31,440 nucleotides of DNA from a virus: IMG/VR virus record IMGVR_UViG_3300026253_000003, positions 1 to 31,440 of that record; one strand, 5' to 3'. The position numbers and the translations under genes were made by a program. Under the pieces are notes generated by a model. That model saw only the letters and a list, made by a program, of their open reading frames with translations. It was not told the origin of the DNA and ran no database searches. This document shows positions 1-9,167 of this stretch, piece after piece. Numbering within the stretch: position 1 is the stretch's first letter; the number at the start of each line of letters is the position of its first letter.

Positions 1-3000
1 AAGTCTAAGTTCTTTGGCATCTTCCAACCTATTTCCGTGGTAGTAATACCACTGGCACTTTTAATACCTTGAGCGGCTAAACTAATTTGGCCGTGATAAT
101 AACTTACATTACCCTCAACGTTTTCACGTGATAGTAAGTCTCCTTTTTTCGTTATGATATCAAGTACGCTCATTTCACCAAATGGTTGGCCGTAACGATT
201 AATAGCTGTTGTGGATCCATCTGGAACAAAAGAAATATTACTAGTTGCTTTACCAGATTTATCAAAGTTTATTATTTCTTGAGTAGTTCCATCTACATTG
301 GTCCGTGTAGACTTAACAGTTATACCGTTAACTCTATTTTCTACAATCTTAGTTCCAACTTCATAACTATCAGCTTGTTTTTCTGCAAAAATCTCTGTTG
401 TAACAGTTTTTTTATCTTTGCTAACGGTTCGAGTTTCCATAACAAACTCTTGAGCTTTACCACCTCCAATAGGTACAAGTTCTACTTTTTTAGTAACTCT
501 ACCTTCTTTGATTTGTATCACGGGAGCGTCTGTAGCGCTATCCATTCTATCCCAATATTGTTCATTGGCTTTAAATGCTAGTAATTTTCCGTTTTGAAAT
601 ACAATACTTTTAGGTCCATCACTATAATGTTCCCAGTTACTAAAAGCTTCCCCTGTTAACTTACCGTCTTTAGCTTGTGTAATACACCATGGGTTAGAGT
701 TCTTACCCCAATGAGAATCTATGATGTCTCTAACAGATTGTTGACCTTCTTTAGTATTATCAACTTTGTGCTCAGTAATACCATGTTTTTTATTGGTGGT
801 TGTGCTTGGAGAAAATTCAATTGTTTTATTTGGATCAAGAACTTTCTCTTTAACTTTACCAGCATATTTTTCTATAAGTTCGTTAGGATTTCTATAAGAG
901 AATATATCTTCCTTATGTTTTTCAGCTATTTCTACTGCCTGTTTTATTTTATAAGCATCTTCACCTAATTTAACGTTACTCGTAGCCAACCATTTAGTAG
1001 TTATTTGTTCGTATTTTCTTTTCTTGCTATCAAGAACAGCTAAACGATCAACAAAATCAAACATATTATCAACTGTCTTAGCTACTAATCCCTCTTTTAC
1101 TAAATCAGGTCTATGCTTAGTTAGAGTTTTTTCGTATTCAGTTCTATGTTTTCTAGAAAACTTTATATTATCATAGTTCTCAGGAGAACCTAATCTATCT
1201 ACGTTTTTAATATCGTTTAAAGATTTTGCTTCTTTTACCTTAGGATCAACTAATTCGTGTCCAGTTTTAGCTTGTTGAACTTTTGATTTTATATCTAACT
1301 GATCCAAGATATTCTTAACGGCCTCAACGTTCCGCATTGCATCGTCAGCAAAATACATATCATTATATCCTTCTGAAAACTTTTCAAGCATCCACATTGC
1401 TTTAGCTTCTCCAGTACTGTTGCCTAGTCCAGTGATATTCTCTAGAGGTATATCTAATCCTTGAGACTTCAAAAACTCATGTATAGGTCCAGCGGCTTCA
1501 GGTGGTCTAGCTGTTAAAATAAATTGATCTTTAGTTCCATACTTTTTAGCTCTACTTAAAGCTTTATCAAAAAATGGTCCTCTTTGTCCACCGGTAACAA
1601 CATTAAACTCTGAGAAATCAAACTCACCACCTCTATCTAATATTTCTTTCCCTTGAGTAGCAAATTGCTCAGCATCTAATCTGATTTTTTCATAACCACT
1701 AACAAAGTCATTCATCTGATCAACTAACTCTGTTGGCATTGCATCTTCTTGCTTTAACTTATCAGTCTTAATCTCCATGAACCTTTCACCAAACATTGTT
1801 TTAAAACCTGACTTATTACCTTGAACAGCTTCATGATTTTTCTCTACTATTTTATCTAATAAAGATCTTTCTTTCCTAACTCTGTTTCTTTCTAATGCTG
1901 TCTTTAATGAAGTCTCAACAAATACCATACTAACATCATATCCTTTGTCTTTAAACTCGTTAACAAGTTTTTCCATAGCTTTTATAGAACCACCAGTACC
2001 ATCAACAACTACGCCATCAGCACTACCCTTGTACTTCATCATTTTATTTTTAGCTATCTGTCTAGCTTGAGATTGTAATTTACCTAAAGTACTTCTTTGT
2101 TCTTTCGTAAACTCATTCATGTTTTCTGGTAAACCATTATTCTTTTTTAACCACTCTAACGATATATCAGAATTCACAACTTTAAATCCTTGTTTTTCTA
2201 AGTTTAATTTTTTAATAACATTACCTTTACCGCTACCGGCACCACCCGCTAAAAATACTACTTTTCTATTTGGCTTTGGCTTTCCATCAGTGTTAGGTAT
2301 TCTAGCTCTAACACCACCTTTAGTATAAGCTAAAGTATCATCAAAATCCCAAGCGCTCATACCTTTTGTTTTCTTATTACTTAGTCTACCTAGATTAGTA
2401 GCCTTAGCAACGTTGATTAAATCTTTAAGTTGATTTCTTCCTTTTAGTTTAGAGTAGTTTTTAATTCCAATGTTTTCTATAGCTCTAGTAATATTTACTT
2501 CTGAGATTTTATTTATTTTATTAACAACTCTGTTAATCTCTGCAAGTTTCATTACCTCTGGAGATTTCATTAAGTCTGCCCACTCTAAAGCGCTTCCAAT
2601 ACTATGATTAGATCTTTTTACAGAGTTAATAACTATTGTTGGTATTGCTCTATAAGATATTCTTTTAAAACCGGAATTAATCTTAACACCATTGACTGTT
2701 TTATAAATGGTATTTACAGATGGTCTAAGTGTTAATATTGCTTTTCCTGATAACATTGGAATGTTTAATTTTAATGGGTTTTTACCCATATAATGTAATC
2801 CCTTGCCCTGAATATTTATATAATAATTAGGGTAACCAGGTTTATTATTGTATATTCTACTTACATTGTCTATATTAAAGTTTTTATCTATAGCGGTTAT
2901 TCCATTTATATAACCTTCAACTACCATTTGTTCATATAATAACTCTGGAATAGGATCTGAAACATCGTTCCATTTAACACCATCTTCCATCAACCTTTCT

Positions 3001-6000
3001 CTCATAGCCTTTATTCCAGGTATAGTCTGCTGCAATAAAGCATTGATTTCCTTATGCATGAATTCACCTTTTTTAATAAGTGCTTTGCCGTTTTTTGTAT
3101 TTAACTTATTAACAGTAACGCTACCATGCTGGGCATTAGCCATCTTTACTTCTACAAAGAAATCTTTACCATGTAATTTTATATGTAGATCTGGGACGCC
3201 TCCTTCTGCAACGCTACTAGATAATACTTCAATTCCAGGAACTTTATTAGCTATATTTATTAGGGCTTGCTCGTACTGTGGTCCCCTTCCCTTTGGAACA
3301 TCTACAATTTTTCCTTTTCCAAGACCTTCTTGTAACGTTTTTCTTATGGCTTTATCTAAATTTTTATCATATAGTAGTTCTTTAGTATATAGTTTATCAA
3401 AAACAAAATCCGCTATTCGCTGATCGATATGTTTAAATTTATCTAATAGCTTTAATCCTTTTCCTTTAGATTTTAAATTATAAGTATTGTCTATTCCTTT
3501 TTCACTAATATTTTCCATTACTTCAAAGGCATCCATAAGGAATTTTTCAGGAGTTAATTTTGAATCTAAACCTTTGTCTATTTGTTTGATAGTAGATTCT
3601 ATTTCTTTCTTTATAGCATCATTTATATCTACAGATGATGTTTCTTTTAAATTTTCAACTATTTTATCTGTAATACCATAACCTCTTTCTTTTATATATA
3701 TACTCTCCAACCAAGCTCTTGATGCATTTTGATCTTTACCATAAACTTCCTCTATCATTTCTAACCCGAAAACTTCACGCCTATAGTCTATACGATCTTG
3801 TATTTCAAGTATTTTAGAGTCGTTTTTAATAATACTTTCTCTAATTTCTTGTTCTGTATAATCTTTTCCTGTTTTCCTATTCCTAACTTTACTAAAAGAC
3901 TTGGGTGATTTACCATCCGCAATAGCTAGCATCTCTGGTTCAAAGATTTTACCCATTTCCATCATTGGTTCTCTAAGACCTTGACTAGTAAACATTCTTT
4001 CAGTTAAAGAAATAACCCCCTTAAGAGTTTCACCAACACCTTCTAACCCCTCAACTGGTTTGTTGTTTCTAGTGTTTAAATTTCGAGTACCATCTTTCAT
4101 TATACCGATAGCTTCTCTAAGATTTTCTATTACCTCCACTGGCACCATTCCATTAACTGTCTTTTTGTATTGACCAAAAAAGTTTTCTTTTGATCTAACT
4201 TTTGTACCATCTATAGTTGTAACGCCAGCTATACTTCTTTTGGTGTGTGTTATGGCCTGTATTTTTCTAGGAACATTTGTTGTTTCGCCGGGAACTTGTA
4301 TACCGTTAACTTCTTTAGTTATAAACCCTTGCGGATTAACATACTCAGCAAACATTGGTATCCACTTGTTTAAACCGTTTTGTAAGGCCTTTATATCTTC
4401 TCCGTCTAAATTAGATTTCTTTTCTATCTTATTAGCTATTTTTTGTGCTAAAGCTTTATCTCCAACAAAAAGACTAATTGTTTCTGGTAGTACTAAAACA
4501 GGTAGATTTTTCATTTTTTTACCTGATACAGTTTCCATAAGTTTGTTTACATCAATACCACCTTCCTTGTTAGTAAACTTCTGTCTTATACCATCGTGTA
4601 TTTCCTTAGCTTGTTTACCTTTTTGGGTTTGAATGTCAGACATTACCTCGTGAAGCTTTGGTTTTTCGGATTCATGCAAGATACGTCTAGAGTTTGCGTC
4701 ACTCATTTTAGTCTCTATCATGTCGTAAGCACTAGGACCTTCGTAAACCAACTCCTTAACCCCGCTTTCGGCATCTATAGATTTTTCCATGTTTTTCCTA
4801 TGGAGAGTATCAGCTTTTCTGAAAACAGTTAAAACTCTTAAATCAGCAAATCCATTTATCCAACCTGATAAACCAAACTCAACATCCTTTTTATCATAAA
4901 CCTTCTCTTCAATGTTGAACCTTCTAATGTGACCACCTCTTTTTCTCTGACCATGATCCATACCACCTAGTTGTTGGTAAACTTGTTCGGCGAATTTAAT
5001 TGGATCACCCAAAAGCCCATTGAATTTTGCGTTAGCTGCGGCAGATCTTTTTATTAAATGTTTTATAACGTTGTCATGAAACTCTTTACTGCTATACACC
5101 TCTTCCCAACCTCCGTTTCTCCACTGATCTTTCGTGTACTTCTCACCAAGCCCGTTTATCGTCTTCATTTCAGGATACTTAGAGAAAGATTTAGCTAAAT
5201 CCATTTGACTTACCTCTGTAAAAGCATCCCATCCTTTAACGAACTTAATGGGACTCTCTACCATAAGATTCTTAACGTCGTACTTAGACGTGTTACCAAG
5301 TCTCTCAGATTCGCTAAAGATATCGTTTAACATGTTTTTAAGGTTGCTAGCATCTTTTTCGTTAAACACTTTAATGGTTTTCTTTCCTACGTTTGGAAAT
5401 ACTTTGTTAATGTGAGGAAGAAATACGTTTTGTATTTTTTCTGCTCTAGACAAATCTAGCGTTATTTGTTTATTCTTTAAACCCTCAACATACGTTGTTA
5501 ATATTTCCTCATAATACTTAGATTTTTGTTCGTAAGATTCTACACCTTCACGGAATGGTATTACAGTTTTACGATCAGAATACTCCCTTTCAATCATTTC
5601 ATTTTTAAGAAACTTTCTATCTTTTTCACTTAATGATTCAAGGAATTTATCTATGATGGCAACACCTTTTCTGGATATTCTTTGCTTAGTTACCTTTACA
5701 GGTATACCATATTCATTTTTTTCTGTTACTGTATAGTTTTCTTTAAAAGCATCTTTTAATATATGGTGAACTGTTTCGTGTATACCAGTACCTATAGTTT
5801 TAAACTCAGCTGCTTTAACTGGATCAACAACTATATATGACTTTCCATTTTTTGTATAATGAAACCCAGCAGTTCCTACAGCAGCTGGATCATTAGCTAT
5901 TCTTAAATAATCTTCTGTACTTTCAGCTATTTCAAATTCAGCTCCTAAACTTTCAGCTATAGCTTTTGCTATTAATAATTCTTTATTAACGGCTTCTTCA

Positions 6001-9000
6001 TATTTCTTTTTAAGCTCTGCTAATTCTTTCGTGTGCTCTAGTTTTATAGGCTCTAACTCAAGTTTTGCTAATTCTATTTTAGCACCGTTATTTGCTCCTT
6101 TATCATTTTTCAATCTTTCTAGCTTAGCTTCTGCGTCAAAATACTTTTTTGTTTTTGTCATCAGCTTTAGAGCTTCTGATCTACTAGTAATATTCCCAAA
6201 AGACTTAACATATTTTATTATCCCTTTGTAGTAATCTCTTTGACTAGTAAGAAACTCCGCTACTTCAGGACTCTTCATTTTTTTCATTAAATAATCAAAC
6301 TCAGCTTTATTCATACTGCCAAGATCGAGCATTTGTTGAGGTGTTAATTTTCCTCCAGCTTTATTAATAACATATAACTGTCTCTCGAGTTCAGCTAATC
6401 TTTTTTTATCTTTTGATATAAGTTTTTTAGCCGCTCTAATATGTAAACGACCATTCATATCGCTTGCCGCTTTTTCAATTTCCGCAAGTTCTTTTTCTCT
6501 AGCTTTAGCGTCTTTTTCTGTCTTTTTTGATTTAAGCCATTTTTTAGTTGCTTCAACTTTCTTTTTGTTTGCAGCAGCGTCTATAACGTCTGCATCAACG
6601 TTTTCTTTTATACTTAGTTTTTTAGCAGCCTTACTAGTATTTAAGTTTCTTATATTAAAGTTATCTATATCTTTTGCTAAAGCCTCACCAACCTTACCAC
6701 CCGGCGTTATATAACCTAACATAAACATACCAACGAAATCACTAGCCATAGTTTTAACTAAACTAGCTTTAGTTTCATTATTTTGATCTTTTATGTATTT
6801 TCTATAATCAACTTCTGATTCAAAACCGTTTTCAGCATACTTTGTAAAATCGTTATCTTGAAATAACAAATCTATAATCTCACTGTCTCCACTAATAGCT
6901 TTTGCTATTTCCATTGAACCGACTCCAGAAACAGCGCCCATACCTCTTTCAAAAGCTTTTTCTAATACACTATATCTACTTACCCTGCTCATAAACATAG
7001 AACCACGTTTACTTTGCATTAATCTTCCTATAATTTTTTTACCAACAACATTACCAACACCAAGACCAAAAGCAAACTCCCAGTTTAATTCGTCTGTCTT
7101 TGGATCATACACCATTGGGTCCATGTTAAATAGTGAGCCACCAACTTGATCAGCTATAGATAAATATACTAACTCTTCAACACCACCAAGAGTAATATCT
7201 GTCATAAACTTACCTATCTTCGTTCTACCAATAGGAAGTTTCTTCATGTAATTTCCAATAGCTGTAAACTTCTTACTAACCTGTCCACCAAGAGTTCTAG
7301 CTGTTCTTGCTCTTCCTCCCCAAGCAGCACCTCGTCCTGCCATAGCAAAAGCTCCAAGAGGTATCCGTTTAGTTATATATAACGATGCTATAAGCGGGGC
7401 GATATGCTTCACAAAATCTCTACCACCCTCAGCAATATCTCTTATATCAACTTCATCACCAAACATTTCAATACCACCTGGTAACATCCAATCACCACCT
7501 TCTCTAGTAACTCTTTTCCAATCATCATTCATTACTACTCCAATCTCTTCCATGTACTCACCAAATGCTTCTGCTTGTTCGTCGGCTGTATAGCCTATTA
7601 CCTTATCTGGAGCAAATAGAAATTCTCCAATATTTTTTTGAATTTTACCTGAAAAATTGAAAACATCTGCTAGCCCAACATCTGTCGAACCTTCCTCTGC
7701 TAACTTTGAAAGATCTTGATTTAATTCTAAAGCTCTACCTGTAATTAAATATTTCTTTAATGCTTCGTTGTAATGTTGAGTAACCTCATCATCTCCAGAC
7801 GCCTCTTGAAGACCACCGATTAACGAGTTGTTATCTGAAGCGCTTATTATTGCATTGTTAAAATCATCAGAACTCCAATTAACAAGACCCAATAAACCCA
7901 CTTGTGATTCGCCATGTGTCTCTCTATACATATTAACAGCCGCAACTAAATCATGGCGATTTTGCGTTTGCTGTATTTGTAGTGTGGCTGGCTTGTGTCT
8001 TTCAGAAAGTATAATAGCTCTCTCCTCATCCTCTTTACTTACCTTTGAGACGTTATTAGGATCAGCATTAGCTTTATCCTCATCGCTAAGCTCACTCCAA
8101 TTAATATATTTACCATCTTTATTATATAGAGTATAAAAACCGTTATCCTCATTTAATTGAGCTGCCTCATCACCTCTCCCAGCTTGAATTAAATCAAACG
8201 TGTCTTTGTCTTTACCCGCGAGCTGAGCTACGTTAGCATATTCATTAGATTGAATTTCTAAACCTTCTCCAAACTCGTTATCGGTGTCAAATTGTTCTTT
8301 GTATGAGTTACTTTGCTTAGCTTTTATATAATTTAGAATTCCACTTCTATCAACATTGCTACTAAAAAATCTATCTTGAAAAACTTTCTTTTGTCTTTCG
8401 TTTTCAGGAGTAGCGTAATCAGTGTCTGCTCCAAAAATCCCAGCAATAAAATCCATTGGTACTGTTAGATACATTGTCTCAGCATCCTCCATGTATGGTG
8501 CGTATAAGTACTCCATCATATCCTCGTCATCAAACATAGGAAGATCATTAGGATTTAAATATGTTTTGTCATCTCTGTCAAGGTTCAAATCTTCAGGTTT
8601 GAACATGATAGCATTCCCATGCTCATCAAATTGGGATTTTAAAGTACCATCATCATTAATTTGCGTAATTGCAAGAATTTCATCTCTATCTGACGTGCCA
8701 TATTGATTTATAAACTTCTGTTGAGTTCCAAGTTCTTCATGTTTCTTATCTAGCTCAGCTGTATTTTTTTCTAATTTACTTTGTTTTTTCTCTTTGTAAA
8801 GACCTACTATATCAAAAATATCAACAGACTTCCCGTACTTACCACTAAATTCCTCCTGCTCTAATTCTTGTTTTGTTACGGTTGTTGGTTTTAATATCTC
8901 AGGCTTTTCTTCTTTGTCTATTTCTTTGTTAAAAGCTTCTACTTGGTTTGTTGGCCCAGTTTTAGCGGCAGCAGCTAATTCTTCTTTTTTGCTATACACT

Positions 9001-9167
9001 TCCGGCGCTTTATTCTCCCTTATCTCATTAGCTTTTCGTTTTCTTATTTTCTCGAGTTCTTCTTTTGTATAATCTCCAGAGTCTATAAAAGGTTGCATAG
9101 CCACATCTAATTCTGATGCAGCTACGGTATTTCTAGCTTCTCTTATTCCAAGTGAATTATCGTTCAT
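1..9167 (-). CDS. Giant multi-enzyme virion (polyvalent/ejection-type) protein, C-terminus outside window
   Basis: An uninterrupted reading frame starts at ATG 9167, directly after the TAG of the upstream gene, and is still open at base 1: at least 3055 codons. I translated it by hand; motifs throughout fall exactly in frame with the 9167 start. Residues 1-580 are acidic with no recognised domain. About 584-612, 697-713 and 800-815 are Gly/Ala-rich and hydrophobic, possibly membrane-active. About 840-1070 is Lys/Glu-rich coiled coil. HETVH at 1130-1134 is a zincin motif. A PD-(D/E)XK nuclease motif is P1992-D1993 with E2006-V-K2008. HAD phosphatase motif I (DFDDT, 2274-2278) is followed by a P-loop kinase (GGAGSGKG 2308-2315, D2334), then HAD motif II (LTARP, T2552), K2589 and acidic pair D2608-D2609. 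A conserved-looking block with PWCIT lies near 2826. Known for such proteins: polyvalent proteins travel in the virion and act in the new host. That role here is inference from size, domains and position after internal-protein genes. Confidence 0.9.
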   Translation of the reverse strand, partial: MNDNSLGIREARNTVAASELDVAMQPFIDSGDYTKEELEKIRKRKANEIRENKAPEVYSKKEELAAAAKTGPTNQVEAFNKEIDKEEKPEILKPTTVTKQELEQEEFSGKYGKSVDIFDIVGLYKEKKQSKLEKNTAELDKKHEELGTQQKFINQYGTSDRDEILAITQINDDGTLKSQFDEHGNAIMFKPEDLNLDRDDKTYLNPNDLPMFDDEDMMEYLYAPYMEDAETMYLTVPMDFIAGIFGADTDYATPENERQKKVFQDRFFSSNVDRSGILNYIKAKQSNSYKEQFDTDNEFGEGLEIQSNEYANVAQLAGKDKDTFDLIQAGRGDEAAQLNEDNGFYTLYNKDGKYINWSELSDEDKANADPNNVSKVSKEDEERAIILSERHKPATLQIQQTQNRHDLVAAVNMYRETHGESQVGLLGLVNWSSDDFNNAIISASDNNSLIGGLQEASGDDEVTQHYNEALKKYLITGRALELNQDLSKLAEEGSTDVGLADVFNFSGKIQKNIGEFLFAPDKVIGYTADEQAEAFGEYMEEIGVVMNDDWKRVTREGGDWMLPGGIEMFGDEVDIRDIAEGGRDFVKHIAPLIASLYITKRIPLGAFAMAGRGAAWGGRARTARTLGGQVSKKFTAIGNYMKKLPIGRTKIGKFMTDITLGGVEELVYLSIADQVGGSLFNMDPMVYDPKTDELNWEFAFGLGVGNVVGKKIIGRLMQSKRGSMFMSRVSRYSVLEKAFERGMGAVSGVGSMEIAKAISGDSEIIDLLFQDNDFTKYAENGFESEVDYRKYIKDQNNETKASLVKTMASDFVGMFMLGYITPGGKVGEALAKDIDNFNIRNLNTSKAAKKLSIKENVDADVIDAAANKKKVEATKKWLKSKKTEKDAKAREKELAEIEKAASDMNGRLHIRAAKKLISKDKKRLAELERQLYVINKAGGKLTPQQMLDLGSMNKAEFDYLMKKMKSPEVAEFLTSQRDYYKGIIKYVKSFGNITSRSEALKLMTKTKKYFDAEAKLERLKNDKGANNGAKIELAKLELEPIKLEHTKELAELKKKYEEAVNKELLIAKAIAESLGAEFEIAESTEDYLRIANDPAAVGTAGFHYTKNGKSYIVVDPVKAAEFKTIGTGIHETVHHILKDAFKENYTVTEKNEYGIPVKVTKQRISRKGVAIIDKFLESLSEKDRKFLKNEMIEREYSDRKTVIPFREGVESYEQKSKYYEEILTTYVEGLKNKQITLDLSRAEKIQNVFLPHINKVFPNVGKKTIKVFNEKDASNLKNMLNDIFSESERLGNTSKYDVKNLMVESPIKFVKGWDAFTEVSQMDLAKSFSKYPEMKTINGLGEKYTKDQWRNGGWEEVYSSKEFHDNVIKHLIKRSAAANAKFNGLLGDPIKFAEQVYQQLGGMDHGQRKRGGHIRRFNIEEKVYDKKDVEFGLSGWINGFADLRVLTVFRKADTLHRKNMEKSIDAESGVKELVYEGPSAYDMIETKMSDANSRRILHESEKPKLHEVMSDIQTQKGKQAKEIHDGIRQKFTNKEGGIDVNKLMETVSGKKMKNLPVLVLPETISLFVGDKALAQKIANKIEKKSNLDGEDIKALQNGLNKWIPMFAEYVNPQGFITKEVNGIQVPGETTNVPRKIQAITHTKRSIAGVTTIDGTKVRSKENFFGQYKKTVNGMVPVEVIENLREAIGIMKDGTRNLNTRNNKPVEGLEGVGETLKGVISLTERMFTSQGLREPMMEMGKIFEPEMLAIADGKSPKSFSKVRNRKTGKDYTEQEIRESIIKNDSKILEIQDRIDYRREVFGLEMIEEVYGKDQNASRAWLESIYIKERGYGITDKIVENLKETSSVDINDAIKKEIESTIKQIDKGLDSKLTPEKFLMDAFEVMENISEKGIDNTYNLKSKGKGLKLLDKFKHIDQRIADFVFDKLYTKELLYDKNLDKAIRKTLQEGLGKGKIVDVPKGRGPQYEQALINIANKVPGIEVLSSSVAEGGVPDLHIKLHGKDFFVEVKMANAQHGSVTVNKLNTKNGKALIKKGEFMHKEINALLQQTIPGIKAMRERLMEDGVKWNDVSDPIPELLYEQMVVEGYINGITAIDKNFNIDNVSRIYNNKPGYPNYYINIQGKGLHYMGKNPLKLNIPMLSGKAILTLRPSVNTIYKTVNGVKINSGFKRISYRAIPTIVINSVKRSNHSIGSALEWADLMKSPEVMKLAEINRVVNKINKISEVNITRAIENIGIKNYSKLKGRNQLKDLINVAKATNLGRLSNKKTKGMSAWDFDDTLAYTKGGVRARIPNTDGKPKPNRKVVFLAGGAGSGKGNVIKKLNLEKQGFKVVNSDISLEWLKKNNGLPENMNEFTKEQRSTLGKLQSQARQIAKNKMMKYKGSADGVVVDGTGGSIKAMEKLVNEFKDKGYDVSMVFVETSLKTALERNRVRKERSLLDKIVEKNHEAVQGNKSGFKTMFGERFMEIKTDKLKQEDAMPTELVDQMNDFVSGYEKIRLDAEQFATQGKEILDRGGEFDFSEFNVVTGGQRGPFFDKALSRAKKYGTKDQFILTARPPEAAGPIHEFLKSQGLDIPLENITGLGNSTGEAKAMWMLEKFSEGYNDMYFADDAMRNVEAVKNILDQLDIKSKVQQAKTGHELVDPKVKEAKSLNDIKNVDRLGSPENYDNIKFSRKHRTEYEKTLTKHRPDLVKEGLVAKTVDNMFDFVDRLAVLDSKKRKYEQITTKWLATSNVKLGEDAYKIKQAVEIAEKHKEDIFSYRNPNELIEKYAGKVKEKVLDPNKTIEFSPSTTTNKKHGITEHKVDNTKEGQQSVRDIIDSHWGKNSNPWCITQAKDGKLTGEAFSNWEHYSDGPKSIVFQNGKLLAFKANEQYWDRMDSATDAPVIQIKEGRVTKKVELVPIGGGKAQEFVMETRTVSKDKKTVTTEIFAEKQADSYEVGTKIVENRVNGITVKSTRTNVDGTTQEIINFDKSGKATSNISFVPDGSTTAINRYGQPFGEMSVLDIITKKGDLLSRENVEGNVSYYHGQISLAAQGIKSASGITTTEIGWKMPKNLD

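Noticed and set aside
186-8706. Several open frames of 60-130 codons on the plus strand opposite the giant ORF
   Set aside because: They are Phe/Ser/Leu-rich antisense shadows of the minus-strand frame, have no recognisable motifs, and the minus strand is continuously coding with enzyme motifs in frame.
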